Shown one piece after another: positions 8,451 through 19,035 of a stretch of DNA of 21,318 nt. This DNA is from Paramacrobiotus richtersi. Lineage: Eukaryota > Tardigrada > Eutardigrada > Parachela > Macrobiotidae. A program made the position numbers and the translations under genes. Numbering within the stretch: the stretch's first letter is position 1; the number at the start of each line of letters is the position of its first letter. The stretch spans positions 1 to 21,318 of the forward strand of contig JAQGAU010001119.1 in assembly GCA_034698045.1 (NCBI GenBank), given 5' to 3'. The notes below the pieces were generated by a model. It was not told the origin of the DNA and searched no databases. It was given only the letters and a program-made list of their open reading frames with translations.

Positions 8451-9802
8451 AGATTCAACGGCGCACTCCGTTATGTATGTCCTGTAAAGGTCGGCGATCG
8501 ATCGGTGTTCCTACTGAAGTTTGCGGACGACATCGCGGTCTTCGCGCACTCTGTCGAGGAGCTCCAAATATCCGTCGGCAGAATTAGTGCATATTCTGAT
8601 GATCATGGGTTGATTGTAAACACAAGGAAATCGGTCCCAATGGTTGTCAAAGGCCAGTTCAGGCTATACACACCCTGCCACGTCTACATGAACGGGACGG
8701 TGCTTGAACAGGTCCAGGAGTTCAAGTAATCAGGTGTGCGGGTAAACGAGTCAGATTCACTGAGCAAAAGCAGCGCGGCCATGCTTAAAGCGGCTCGCGC
8801 AAGCTACTTTTCCCTTACGCAGAAGATTGCCAACGCACCTCCAGGCATCAGCTCGGATATCGCAGAGAAGATATTCGAGGCTACGGTAGGTAGTACAGTT
8901 TAATTCGGATCGGAATTCTGCGGCTCGAACGATGAAACTTATAAGCTTGAGATCAATTTCTATCGTCGATTCTTTGCGGTCAAGCAAAAAATGTCTTGAG
9001 ATGCTTTTTATCATTAATGACAAATAAAACGCCTTTGCACTATAGACAAGTCTGTAGTCAGCTGCGATTCATTTCATCGGGGCTGCGAAAGCCATCGGAT
9101 AATCTGGTACGGATGGCTTTTGTAGAGCAGATACGGTCGGCGCAGACACGGAAAAAGGGCCTTCTGCGCCAAGCACTGCGGCCAGTACAGAATGTACTGG
9201 AATTTCAGTGGGGAGATGCAACCGCGATGGAAGAAAAGCTGTCCATGATGTCCTGTGTGGACATCATGTACCCGCTGAAGAAACAGTTTACCGTTGAGCT
9301 GTTGGCTCGCGTCCGCGAGAATAACGCCCCGGGTCGAGGGAAGCTTTCTTTTTTGTTGCAGATGCATCCTGAACCTTTGTTTGCTCTTTATTTACGCCTG
9401 CTTCCGCCTCATCTGGATGGAGGCCTACTAAATCTGCTGGGCGGATGCCACCATTTACGCATCGAAACTGGACGCTGGGATAAACTGCACAGGGACGAGA
9501 GGTTATGCCAGCACTGCAACGTTCCGGAGGATGAGGCCCATGCCCTCTTTTACTGCCCACTGTACCTGCCAATACGGGAGCTGATCCTCCAAAAACAAGT
9601 TGCTGATGTGCCTGATATTCTGGAGCACTTTAAGCAATGCCTCAACAGGAAGGATCGAGACTTAACGCTGAACCAGGATTTACGCGCCTTTGGGCAACTG
9701 ACCATGAGGATTCTTAATTGTGCCAGAGATTGTTTCCGTGGACGGTTAATTCTTGGTGGCGGCTGGGACCGAACAGGTTCTGAACAGTTGGTTGTTGTTT
9801 AA
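8451..9802 (+). mobile_element. 5'-truncated, decayed LINE: reverse transcriptase C-terminal part
   Basis: This is the 3' portion of a non-LTR retrotransposon ORF2. Recognisable homology starts near 8451 (RFNGALRY) and includes the catalytic FADD box at 8520-8531, then an expected FKYLGV region. From 8996 a 268-codon frame carries the C-terminal domain, ending in a Cys/His motif C-x2-C-x7-H-x4-C (LCQHC ... ALFYC) typical of many Jockey/CR1/R1-like LINEs. The endonuclease and most of the fingers domain are missing. The frame is broken by a stop at 8727-8729, where tyrosine is expected in FKYLGV, by another near 8898-8900 and by a frame change around 8990. The copy is therefore dead. Clade not assigned. 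Confidence 0.85.
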
Positions 9803-10012
9803 GGAAACTTGGGGTATGTCGCCAATGTAAGGGATGATTCGTTGCAGATCAGCGTTCGTTATATTTTTATCGCTTGGGTGTTTTTGTACTATGTTACTGG
9901 GCACCTTTGTACAGTTGTTCTGTTTGTTTCTTGTTTTGTTTACTGGGGTGTACGGCTAGCTGTACCGTTGCCATGGACAAATTGTGCCAGAGGAATAAAG
10001 TGTTGTTGTTGT
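9803..10012 (+). other. Probable 3' untranslated tail of the LINE
   Basis: After the stop at 9800-9802 there is a T/G-rich stretch with an AATAAA signal at 9994-9999, followed at once by a TGTTGTTGTTG run. LINE copies often end in a poly-A signal or a short simple repeat, so the insertion may end near 10012. I found no target-site duplication by eye. Confidence 0.4.
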
Positions 10013-10510
10013 CCGTTATGCATGTGTCATGCTCATTCATGCATGTTTATTGTTTATCCTCATTGAAAGAGCAAAAGCCTTACTGAGTTGTGCACAGTAG
10101 CTTTAACGATGAATCACCGATGATAATCAGTTGAGTAATTTTGACAACACCCGCAACTGACATGGAAATTAAACTGCCAGCAACGATAATTCTACCAGTA
10201 AAAGCCAATAAACAGATCGCCGTAACTGGCAACTGCAGTGTTAAACTTGCACATAAACAGATCGGGAATTCTTATGCAGTGCCCATCGAACCGATTCGCT
10301 TCGTTTCTTTTTCATCAATTCCGTAACGTTCTGAAGGTAATTCACACAAATTACCAATTTTTTCTGTCCAGACAGAAGGTTTAAAAACAGTTTTAGACAA
10401 AACCGTGACGTGCGCTGTGAATGGGTTGTGGCTGCGTTAGTCAGATGATCACACAAAACCAATACAAACCTGCCGCCCAAGTGGCGTCATTTTTATTAGA
10501 AAAAATGCAA
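10013..10510. other. No gene recognised
   Basis: Short ORFs on both strands (10141-10326 plus, 10241-10480 minus) lack motifs. I see nothing else that I can support. Confidence 0.5.
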
Positions 10511-10602
10511 AGCAGATTGTGGCTGGCTTATTGTAGAAGGCTACCAATACGTTAGAATGAATAATTTGGTAGCCTTCTGCAGGAAGCCAGCCACAGTCTG
10601 CT
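10511..10602 (+). ncRNA. Long imperfect hairpin: candidate microRNA precursor or hairpin MITE
   Basis: The left arm 10511-10547 and right arm 10566-10602 are 37-nt inverted copies with an 18-nt loop. As plus-strand RNA, 33 positions form Watson-Crick pairs, three form G-U wobbles and one is an A-G mismatch. All three wobble positions would be A-C mismatches if the minus strand were transcribed. The total of 92 nt is in the range of an animal pre-miRNA, though the stem is long and unusually perfect. A short palindromic transposon (MITE) whose left arm has gained C-to-T changes would look the same. I recognise no known microRNA seed. Confidence 0.4.
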
Positions 10603-12472
10603 CTTAGTAATACCTCTTAGAAGTGCAGTTCAATTACGGATTTTAGCGCTATACTGGGCTAGCTCATCCCTGGAGATTGGTTAGAAGTTAATTCCCGATA
10701 CTGTAGGTACTAAGAAGGTAACATACGAACGAAATTAGTATTGCTAATTCAGCTAATTCTTCTATGATACAGCAAGATCCTTTTATATGCTTAGAATAAT
10801 TACTGCTATTTCTCGGAGCACTGCGCCAACAACGTTGAGTCACAGAAACCTACGGGTGGATAGTTTGCTGGGTACGCAGTACATATTATAACTAACTATC
10901 TGATGAACACTCATATGTAGATGGGTCGTTAGGTATTACTTTCAACAAGATTGCGTACGCAGCGCTGACAGCGCTAGTTAAATATAACTTAGCTATAATG
11001 CTTCCTGCTCCGGTACTTTCTCTCGTGGTTGATCGAGATAGACTACTGATGAGTGAGTTCTAACTTCGGACGATTTGAGAAACCAAACAGTCTGCTAAGT
11101 TTTTCAGGGGACATTGCTCCCCAAGCAGTGACCGGTAACATTTGCGGGTGAGAATAGAATACACCAGCGATCAGAAAGTACTACGAAGCGGCATACGTTG
11201 TGCCCATAGGAAATAGGGCGGAAAACATTTAAGTGGATATAATGAACAATCGCTGACTGAACACTCGGGCGCTGAAATGCACTGAATACAGGAAACTGGT
11301 TTGCAAAGCGTTGTATAAGCGCTGCAGTTGCCGTGTTCTCCCGTTAACTTCTATGTTGCGAGTACAGTATTTTGTGTAACTTACTTCCATTTCCCTTTAC
11401 AAATGACACTGTAGTTAGATCAAAAGATCGAAAAAAAACATTAGTTACTAGCCCTAATTCGTTTGAATTGTTGATTCGACTGTTTAAAAAACTTGCGGTA
11501 TATTTTATTTAACATATAAGTCGATAAAAGCACTTTGGTGTTCTCTGCAACGGTCCCGTAGGCTTTTGTGTTAACTGAAGGTCTATGATTCTTTGCTTCC
11601 GGACCAACGATTCAAAATGTTACCTGGAAACACAACCAAAACTAATTTTTTTATCACTACTTTGCAGACAAGGTCATTTCTGCTACTCACACTATATGCA
11701 GTCTCATTTCAGTCGCCCCTTTTTTTAAGTTCCGTACAAACAGAGGCGATAATTTTTCGGACTTTGTTTCTTTTATTAACGCTACTTTGTTTTCGAGAGC
11801 TTGCTAAAACCCGGTGGCAGCTGTGTACTCAGTTTTGCTTGGTTGCCTAACGTTGGAATTGCTATGGTGCTTGCCGTAATTCTCTGGCAGGCATTCCGAT
11901 AACTGACTGAATTTCGCTAATATAGCGGAATTTTTTCTCCTTTGCAGCTAATAATTACTGCTTTTCGTAAAACCAACATAAAACAAGTTTTACCGGCAGT
12001 TCTCCAAAGAAAATTTATCGTGTGTCAGTAACCCTGCACACAAAGTTGAAGAAATGTGCCTGCATATAGTGTTAGTGGCAGAAATGACCCTGTCTGGCAA
12101 GTATCTTGTGAGCTATAACCTGCCACTTTTAAGGGAAACGGAAGAAAGTTACACAAAGCACTCAAGACAGAAGTCTATGGATGACACACCGAACAGTGAA
12201 ATCAAGAAAGCGAACTGCTTTTTGACACACGACATCGAATGATAGGCATATGTCTCAGTCAGGGATTCCATTCGCATCGGATGGAGCTTTGGCGCTTTGC
12301 ACGGTTCTGACATTCGATGCCCCTCGGGCAAGTTTTTCCACTCGGATGATTTTTGGCGGTCACCTAAGGCCATATTACGACGCGTAAACGGCAGAATCCA
12401 ACGCATCTGTCAACTGCTATCAGAATAAATGCATTGCAGATGTTTCAACCTTTTTATCTGATTTGGTTGCAG
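10603..12472. other. No gene recognised; upstream region or intron of the kinase gene
   Basis: This stretch precedes the first recognisable kinase exon. I looked for the matching kinase N-lobe (glycine loop, VALK-type lysine, LxHxNILxYH helix, ending in a phase-1 donor) and did not find it. The ORFs at 11593-11850 and 12054-12242 resemble nothing I know. Either the preceding exon lies further upstream, outside the window, or it has been lost. Confidence 0.5.
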
Positions 12473-13459
12473 ATAGTTATCTGAATATCGTCACGAATCA
12501 GTTCCTGCAGAACCAGAGATGTTGCCTGTCGCGTCGATTTATTAGGATTTCATTGGATATTGCACGTGGTCTGTCGTTCTTATATCGAAACGGCATCTTT
12601 GCGACCTCCACGAGACCATGCCGTGCGATTGTCAAACATTATCAGAGTCCAGAGAAAGGCCGTCTCCTAAGGATTTGTGATTCTAGTGTCCGTGGTTCCA
12701 TACCCCGAGAAATGACGGAATGCCTTCAGCGTTGTTTAGTGGAAATAAGTTGCTCAGAAATCCGTAACGCTGCTGGCCCGTTAATGGCAGACCTCGCTTG
12801 CACAGACCACGGGCTAAAGCAGTGCTGTTTTCCATTTCTTGATAATCTACCGAAACGGTTTGTTCTGGAAAGTTTTACCGATGACATGAATGAAAACCGC
12901 ATCATTCTATGCACTAAACTTTGCGAGTTAGTTGGTCCTGGTTTCGAAGATCTTGTATGGTGTATAGTTGCCAATTTCGCGGACCCAAATCTTCCGCTCC
13001 AGATGTTCATCAATTTGGCAAATTATGCTGTTGGTTTCCTAATTGGGTGCTCCGGAAAATTCAATAGGTTTCAAATGGATACGACTAATCGTCCCCTCTA
13101 CATTCGCGAACTACTAGACTGGCTAGCGCAAGGTGAACGCAGTGCTTTGTGGTTTTGCAACCCATTCCGGTTTCTGCTGATGCAACAAGCAACTGCCTTA
13201 CGTGTAACAGCCGTATACAACAAATTAATGTCTACTCCAGTGCATGGACTGTTCTTCGGATTTCGACGGCTTGTTTTCGGTCGCATCCGTAAACGGCAGT
13301 TACCACTCACCATGGTGCAGCGATGGAGAGATTTGAAAACCCTGAAGCATGAAAACATACTTTCCTATCACGAAATTAAAATTATCAAGCTGATGCAGAC
13401 TCGTGATCAGCCCGAAGGAACCTTTGTTGACTTTTATACGGACTGTGCTTCTCGCCCCG
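12473..13459 (+). CDS. Exon of a multi-kinase-domain gene: C-lobe of pseudokinase A plus N-lobe of pseudokinase B
   Basis: This 329-codon symmetric exon lies between an acceptor (TTGGTTGCAG, ending 12472) and a donor (GTAGGT at 13460), both phase 1. Its start (LNIVTNQF, then ISLDIARGLSFLYRNGIF) aligns with kinase helices D and E. In kinase A the H-R-D box is gone (FATSTRPC) and DFG is replaced by DSS in LRICDSSVRG. The C-lobe closes with a helix-I-like TNRPLYIRELLDWL. From about 13150 the N-lobe of domain B follows. It has no glycine-rich loop and LVFG stands where the VAIK lysine should be, but helix C/strand 4-5 is clear in LKHENILSYHEI and FVDFYTDCAS. Both halves are thus catalytically dead by motif. 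The domain A N-lobe is not seen upstream. The kinase relationship is strong through alignment with the two later exons. Confidence 0.7.
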
Positions 13460-15021
13460 GTAGGTTGTTGCTCTGCTTCTTGGCTCTTGCTCCGTTATGC
13501 TTGATTGCTGTTTCTAGTAAGTACTGTAAATGAACTTATACTGTATCGGTTGTCTGCAAGTCACACGGTCCAGCTTGCATATTATATGTTAACAGCTTCG
13601 TCTTGATATTTCGGACTGTTCCGTTAACCGCTCTCGCAACACACAGAATAATCCATCCAAATACAACTGGGGCAAAGTTTTGCCTAGTCTTGTTTCTTTG
13701 AACAATACCTAGGAAGAGCTTACGCTCTTTTGGCGCGTTACCGTGCACTTTAGTGTACGACGAGTGGATCTGACCCGTTTGTAACTGGAGCAAACCTTTG
13801 CTTGCGCAGTAAAAGAAGCACTTGTCGGCAAAGTGGGCTGGAAGCATTAGGCTTTCTTGCTCGGAGGTTTTTAGCAGTTGGAGAGTTCGCTGGGTTCACG
13901 GAAGCCGATCGCGATTAAAAAAAGTTCTCGGAAAATGGACTTTGGGTCTGATTTTGGGTACATTAGCCGGAGAATTTCACAGGGTATACGCAGACTTTAT
14001 TATGAAATTTAAGGTTTTATTTTTTACGTGCCTTTCAGCAGAGTTATTCGCATTCAAACAACTTCCGGTCAAGACCCTTCCAAAATTTAACCCAGCACTA
14101 TAGGCAGTACTCAATAGTCAGAATAGCTCGGACTTTAGACCAAATAAAGCAGATAAATTTCTAAGATCACACACCTGGGTTTGACATGGATTAGTATTCG
14201 AGAAGCGTTTGTAGCGGATTGTTTATCCCTGCTGCTTTAGAGATTGGGAACGGTTCGAGTGCAGGCTGCCTTTAAACGTCAACCTCGTTGCACACATAAT
14301 GTGTCCAACGATCGTTGCAAATGCGTAACACATTGCAGCGGTCATTACGTGAATCCGTGATCAAAGCGTGCATTCAACGAGCCTACAGAACCCGAGATCA
14401 CGATCAGGATCGATCGATGTGGGCTATTTATGAGGTTGACATACAAAGGCAGCGCATAATACTGAAACCTGTATCTTAATACAACAGTCCGAATTACGTA
14501 TTCAACAGGATAGAACCGTTGCTGCCGTTAAACCTCTCACGCAAACGGCTGGCCACGGAAAATGAAAGGCTGTGGTTCCGTCCCGACGTGTAGCAACTCA
14601 TTTCGCAAACCTGTCATATTCATATCAGCTTCTGCGCCCTAATGGCAAAGTTCTAGAAACTGTTTGCCGAAAAATTGGTTATCTCCCTGAAAATGTTGTT
14701 ACCAGTTGGGTTGTGTGAGTCAGTGAAGTGCAAGATTACAAATTTGAACACCCGCACTGGCGGGAAGGAAACCCGAACCCATGCAGCCGACATGAATGTT
14801 ACCTTCAGTTCCCGCGAATCTGCCCTTTTGTACGTGCTTTAGTCGCGATCAGAAAGCGCATCAACAGAACCTTGGCTATTTTTTTCACCACTTACCTGCC
14901 AAGTTTCTGTATCTATCGCACCAATACGTAAAGCTCGATCTATGCCTCTCACCGTACCGCGAACCCCGCCGATTTAACCATCGTTCTAGCGCATCCACCC
15001 GCGCCCCGTCGCAGAAACACG

Positions 15022-15309
15022 TTGAGGCGAGACAAAGTATGGTTCTATACGAGTTACGAAAGCGGTCGGATAAGCATAGTGCTGAACCCTTTTAAGCTCA
15101 CTTACACGAATTGTCGCTTTTTGGCTACCGGGTCAAGCAATCGATTCCTCGATGCTACCCTGCACGACACAAACGAAGGGTATCGTCAGTCAGTCACTGT
15201 CAGTGGTCCCCAAGAATGCGAGACCTGCCTGGCCGCCTGCCACACCGGATCGACACACCTTCAATGTTTGAACAACAGCGTAATACGACTCTTTATACGA
15301 GTAACGTGA
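15022..15309 (+). CDS. Unrecognised Cys-containing ORF within the intron
   Basis: This 95-codon ORF has a protein-like composition. Its later part (NCRFLATGSS, then a second cysteine cluster QECETCLAACHTG ... LQC) faintly recalls secreted Cys-rich modules such as PAN domains. It has no clear splice partners, and the reading frame upstream is closed near 15008-15020. It may be a decayed exon of another gene. Low confidence; no function is proposed. Confidence 0.15.
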   Translation: MRRDKVWFYTSYESGRISIVLNPFKLTYTNCRFLATGSSNRFLDATLHDTNEGYRQSVTVSGPQECETCLAACHTGSTHLQCLNNSVIRLFIRVT

Positions 15310-16084
15310 ACTGATCACAATAAAAATGACTAAACGAAACACGTCTAACTTTGTAAAGCAAAACAACGTGTTGTGCGCCCGTTGGTGGCTGCGATATTCT
15401 TTGCTGCGCGTTCCTTGCTGCGAGTCCGTTCGGTAAATCCACGCATGGACTACTGTATAGCACAATAGTATTGGTTCCTGACGGTTGTCAAGCAAGCCGT
15501 TCTACAGCTTGAAATATATTTGCCGTTGTTCGCGTTAAATACGTTAAATACTATGTATACCAAACGAAAGTCACACTTGGGGCATACGCTCTTGCCATTG
15601 TCAGCCATAGGTTACGCGTTTATCCGAACACCGGGGATATGCGAACTGTTTCCGAATCCAAACAGCTTAGCTGAGTGTTGACAGTCTGTCCGAGTCGACA
15701 TTATCCGAGAGGTCCATCTGTATTAAAACTAGGTATTTGCTGTCCGCTGATGCTAGCCATGAAGACCGGAGCTGAAAAAGGCGAAGGGCTGCGTTTTAAA
15801 TGTGCAAGATCCGGTTTTGATTGTCTTCAATTGCGCATCTGGTCATTCTAAAACGTCTGTATTGTTAGGCATTAGCGGTAGATACATACAAAGAAACCCT
15901 AACAACTTTTTTATTTTTTAAAAAGTATGGTTCAAAAACTACACAGCTCCAGGACTCATAACGAATAACATGCTGGTCAAATCTGAAGCAAATCTGACAA
16001 TTTCAAAGAGAGTTATCGTCGGCGAGAGGAATACAATGGACTTCCCGGGTTTCCGTAACATAATAAACTATGATGGAGCTGAGT

Positions 16085-16115
16085 ATAGAAGACCTTCGCT
16101 TTGCTCCGGTCGATA
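16085..16115 (-). repeat. Dispersed motif, diverged copy 2
   Basis: The complement of this stretch reads ATCGACCGGAGCAAAGCGAA, related at most positions to 20724-20745. The similarity continues further on the 16088 side (GAAGACCT against GAGGACCT), and the encoded peptides EDLRFAPVD and EDLRFASVD match. Confidence 0.45.
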
Positions 16116-16615
16116 AAGGAAAGAGATCCATCTCACACTGGATTGCCGTAAGGCGCACCAGGATGCAGATCGGCTGTTATTTATTGATGTTTCAAGGTTA
16201 CGTGCTTATCAGGAGAATCTGGGGCACATACGAAGGTCACAGGCAAATGTTTATTCAACAGCTCAATGGGAAAGATCGGTCGTAGGAAAGAGTAAACGGT
16301 TCACTTGCCAGTTTGCTCACGAATGAGAGGCGGAACATTCTGCGGTCTGGCAGGGCCGGTAAGCGCCACTAAGCCGCCATGCTAGTTGCTTGTGTAAGCG
16401 GATATCAAAGAGAAAGTTAAAGGAATTAGAGGGAGCAGGTGAACACGTATTAGAAAAGGTGCGACATACAGGCAAATCATTTTATCCGTTATAGTATGTA
16501 GCAAATCTTCTGTACAAGGGGTCATTCTCCTATTTATTAGTTGTGTATGCATGTGTTTTATAAGGAGATTTTCTTCTCTACCCATCAGGGGCACTTACTA
16601 CAGTATGTTTTGCAG

Positions 16616-17659
16616 TTTACCCATTGGATTTTATTTATGATCAGTTCGAAGAGAAAGAGGAGAGGATTGATCTGAAGACGCTCTTGTATATAGCCAAACA
16701 ATAATTGATAGCCGGTTTAAAATACCTCCATGAAAACAACGTTATTCACGGGAACTTAACACCAGGTAATGTGGTGATTACGCGCTCAGCTGATGACCTC
16801 GGCCACATCATACAGCTGACTGGTTTGGAAGGATACGGAATTTCTGCGCTAGGATTTCGGTCTCTGTTGGGGGGTCCTCAAATCGTGATATTCGATGCCT
16901 GCCCGACCACGGTTCATACCGCCATTTCGGCAGCAAACCACACCACTGGCAGCAGTGCGGACATCCACGGCCTGGGCAGTATTATTCACTATCTCGCTAG
17001 GCACTGCTTCCTCGAACTCAACATTTCTTTGTATAAACTTCGAGAAAACTCGTGCAAAATGCCCGAGATATGTTATATAAAAAAAACGGGTGGTGCCGAT
17101 GAGATGGAACTGCGACTAAAAGACGGCTATAATTTCTTCCTTTACGAGTTCATACCATCAGATCTGGCAGATCTGATACGTGCTTGTTGGGGCGACTGGT
17201 TTTATCATTTCCGCAGGATCTCCCTAGACGAACTGCATAACAAACTGGTTGAGATCGACGAAAACACCCTGCATTATTCCCATCCAGCCCTTTTCCACTG
17301 CCTAGCCCAGCTGTTAAAAGGGAAATTCAACTGCTGCGGGTGTGCGGACTCCTACTGCGTCAAGATCAACGCGTTGGGCCAAGGAGCCTTTGGGAAGGTA
17401 TACAGGGCCAGAATACAGGAACCGTGTGGCAAATGCAGCTTTTCAGGAGGCGAAACCGTGGCTCTTAAGGAGACCATCTTCTCCCATCCGCATTTCCAAG
17501 AAGAGGCACGGGAAGTGGAGAATTCTTTCTTCAGAATGACAGAACTATGGGAAACACTGATCGGGCTCAGACATGCGAACCTCTTGACGTATCACAAAGT
17601 CATACCAAATGTGCTGACGAGTGGATTCCGAATCCGTTACCTGATGGACTACTGTGACG
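16616..17659 (+). pseudogene. Exon of the multi-kinase gene: C-lobe of pseudokinase B plus N-lobe of kinase C, with an in-frame TAA
   Basis: This 348-codon symmetric exon lies between TTTTGCAG and GTAAGA, both phase 1. It continues domain B with YPLDFIYDQFEEKEE, then TLLYIAKQ, a TAA codon at 16702-16704, and LIAGLKYLHENNVIHGN. The catalytic HRD is HGN (Asp to Asn, 16747-16755), and the DFG position reads TGLEG without Asp, so B is a pseudokinase. The lobe ends with DLADLIRACW and RISLDELHNKL. From about 17350 kinase C begins: intact glycine loop LGQGAFGKVY, VALKE with the ATP-binding lysine at 17467-17469, helix C ELWETLIGLRHANLLTYH and hinge YLMDYCDG at the donor. The TAA is an extra codon, since deleting it restores the spacing of the sister exons; it fits a tandem duplication of AAT. 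If real, it would truncate the protein. It may also be a sequence error. Confidence 0.8.
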
Positions 17660-19035
17660 GTAAGACAGTAACGGCAGTAGTAATAATTGTAAGGCAAATG
17701 CGGCACGTTTCATTAAAGCCAACCTGCACTCACTGCAAGAGTACAGCGGGTGCTCAGCAAAGTATGGTACAGATCAACATGGATTTTTCAGTGATTTCCC
17801 TTTACAGTGATTTGACCCCTCACTTGGTTGTCTACGTGCAGAAATTCATTCTCTATCGTTCTGACGCTGAAGGAGCATGTGTCCCCGACTGCACCAGCAG
17901 TAGTCAGCTCAGCGCTCAAACACATGTACTGGCCCAAAACTCGGAAACTTTTGTCCTGTCTTGAGCTTCAAAAAATCCTATCTGACTTACGAGTCGGAAT
18001 TTTGTCTGACCACCACGGCTCAAATTGTCGCTCGAGGGATGGACTAAGTTCTGCAACAGATAAGATCACCAAAAAATTTAGTGGAACGAGACCGGAACAA
18101 AAATCCTATGGTCAGAATAACCGGCAAAACCTGTTTTCGTCCAAAAAGATCGTCGTATTTCTTACAGTCTGCAGGAAAAACAGATGCGTGTGAAAGCTGT
18201 CATCTCGAACAAATAACTTGTTGAAGTTCATATAAGCTACGATACTATAAGCTCATTTTGCCACAAATTTTTTCTCGGCTCTATGGAGACGACAAAAACC
18301 AGGTCGTCTTAGACGCAGAGGTTGCCTCCCAGTCACGAAAACCGAACGTTGGCTCGAAAACCAGTGAAAGTAGTTTTTTACTGAAGAAGAATGAACGATG
18401 AATACTGATATGACTAGGATTAGGTTGAACAGAGTTTGTAATCAGCGAAAATTTCAGGACATTAATGAAACGGAGGCAAGCTTTCGGAATTACCTTCCAG
18501 ATCTGGCCTGAAAATCACTCCTTCGCAGTTCTAGGTTTTTCTTTACCTCGTCAAACTTTTCTGATCCGGCTTAACGTGTTCATCACATGCTTCTGTAGAT
18601 AAGCTATCCGATGAAACGCTTTTGGGGAGAAAATGAAAGTACTGAAATATGCCTTGAATTTCCTGCTGAGCACCCCCTGTCATCGTAATAACCGCACGTC
18701 TGTAATTCTTTTATCGAATCTCTCGATCTTCGTTTCCTCGCAGACGCTCTTGCAGATACTTAGGCTGCCAGATAGTACAATGTTTGTACTGCGGCCATCC
18801 CGCCGCGAAGATTACCCGTGCCGATACTACTGTAAGCCTTTTCTTTTCGCGCTGAACACAAACGGCTGGGTCTGTTTAAAAGCGTTTTTCTGTACATACA
18901 GTATACGTATGAGCGTCTTCATGGCTGCAGCCGTAGCTTTGGTTTAGTTCGTTAATTCGGTTTGGTTGTAATAATAATAACAGAAAACAGACGTTCATCT
19001 TCCTGTGTTCCTTAATGACAAATCTGTCCTTTCAG
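17660..19035 (+). other. Intron of the kinase gene (inferred), about 1.4 kb
   Basis: The intron starts GTAAGA and ends in TGTCCTTTCAG. Joining 17659 to 19036 gives an unbroken hinge, YCDGGDLTR, typical of kinases, which supports both sites. The ORFs inside (17828-18193 and 18633-18947) have no motif. A short (AAT)n run lies near 18969-18980. Confidence 0.75.

Larger units (their letters stand above)
13460..16615 (+). other. Intron of the kinase gene (inferred), about 3.2 kb
   Basis: The intron is bounded by GTAGGT and a TTTTGCAG acceptor, both phase 1. It contains no further kinase exon that I can see. Unexplained ORFs inside include a minus-strand 13536-13847 frame, a plus-strand group at about 14540-15309 with Cys-rich stretches, and 16070-16285, which carries one copy of the dispersed motif. 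In principle an unrelated nested relic could lie here. Confidence 0.5.

Noticed and set aside
13536-13847. Minus-strand 103-codon ORF in the kinase intron
   Set aside because: Protein-like in places, but no motif and no splice context; likely chance.
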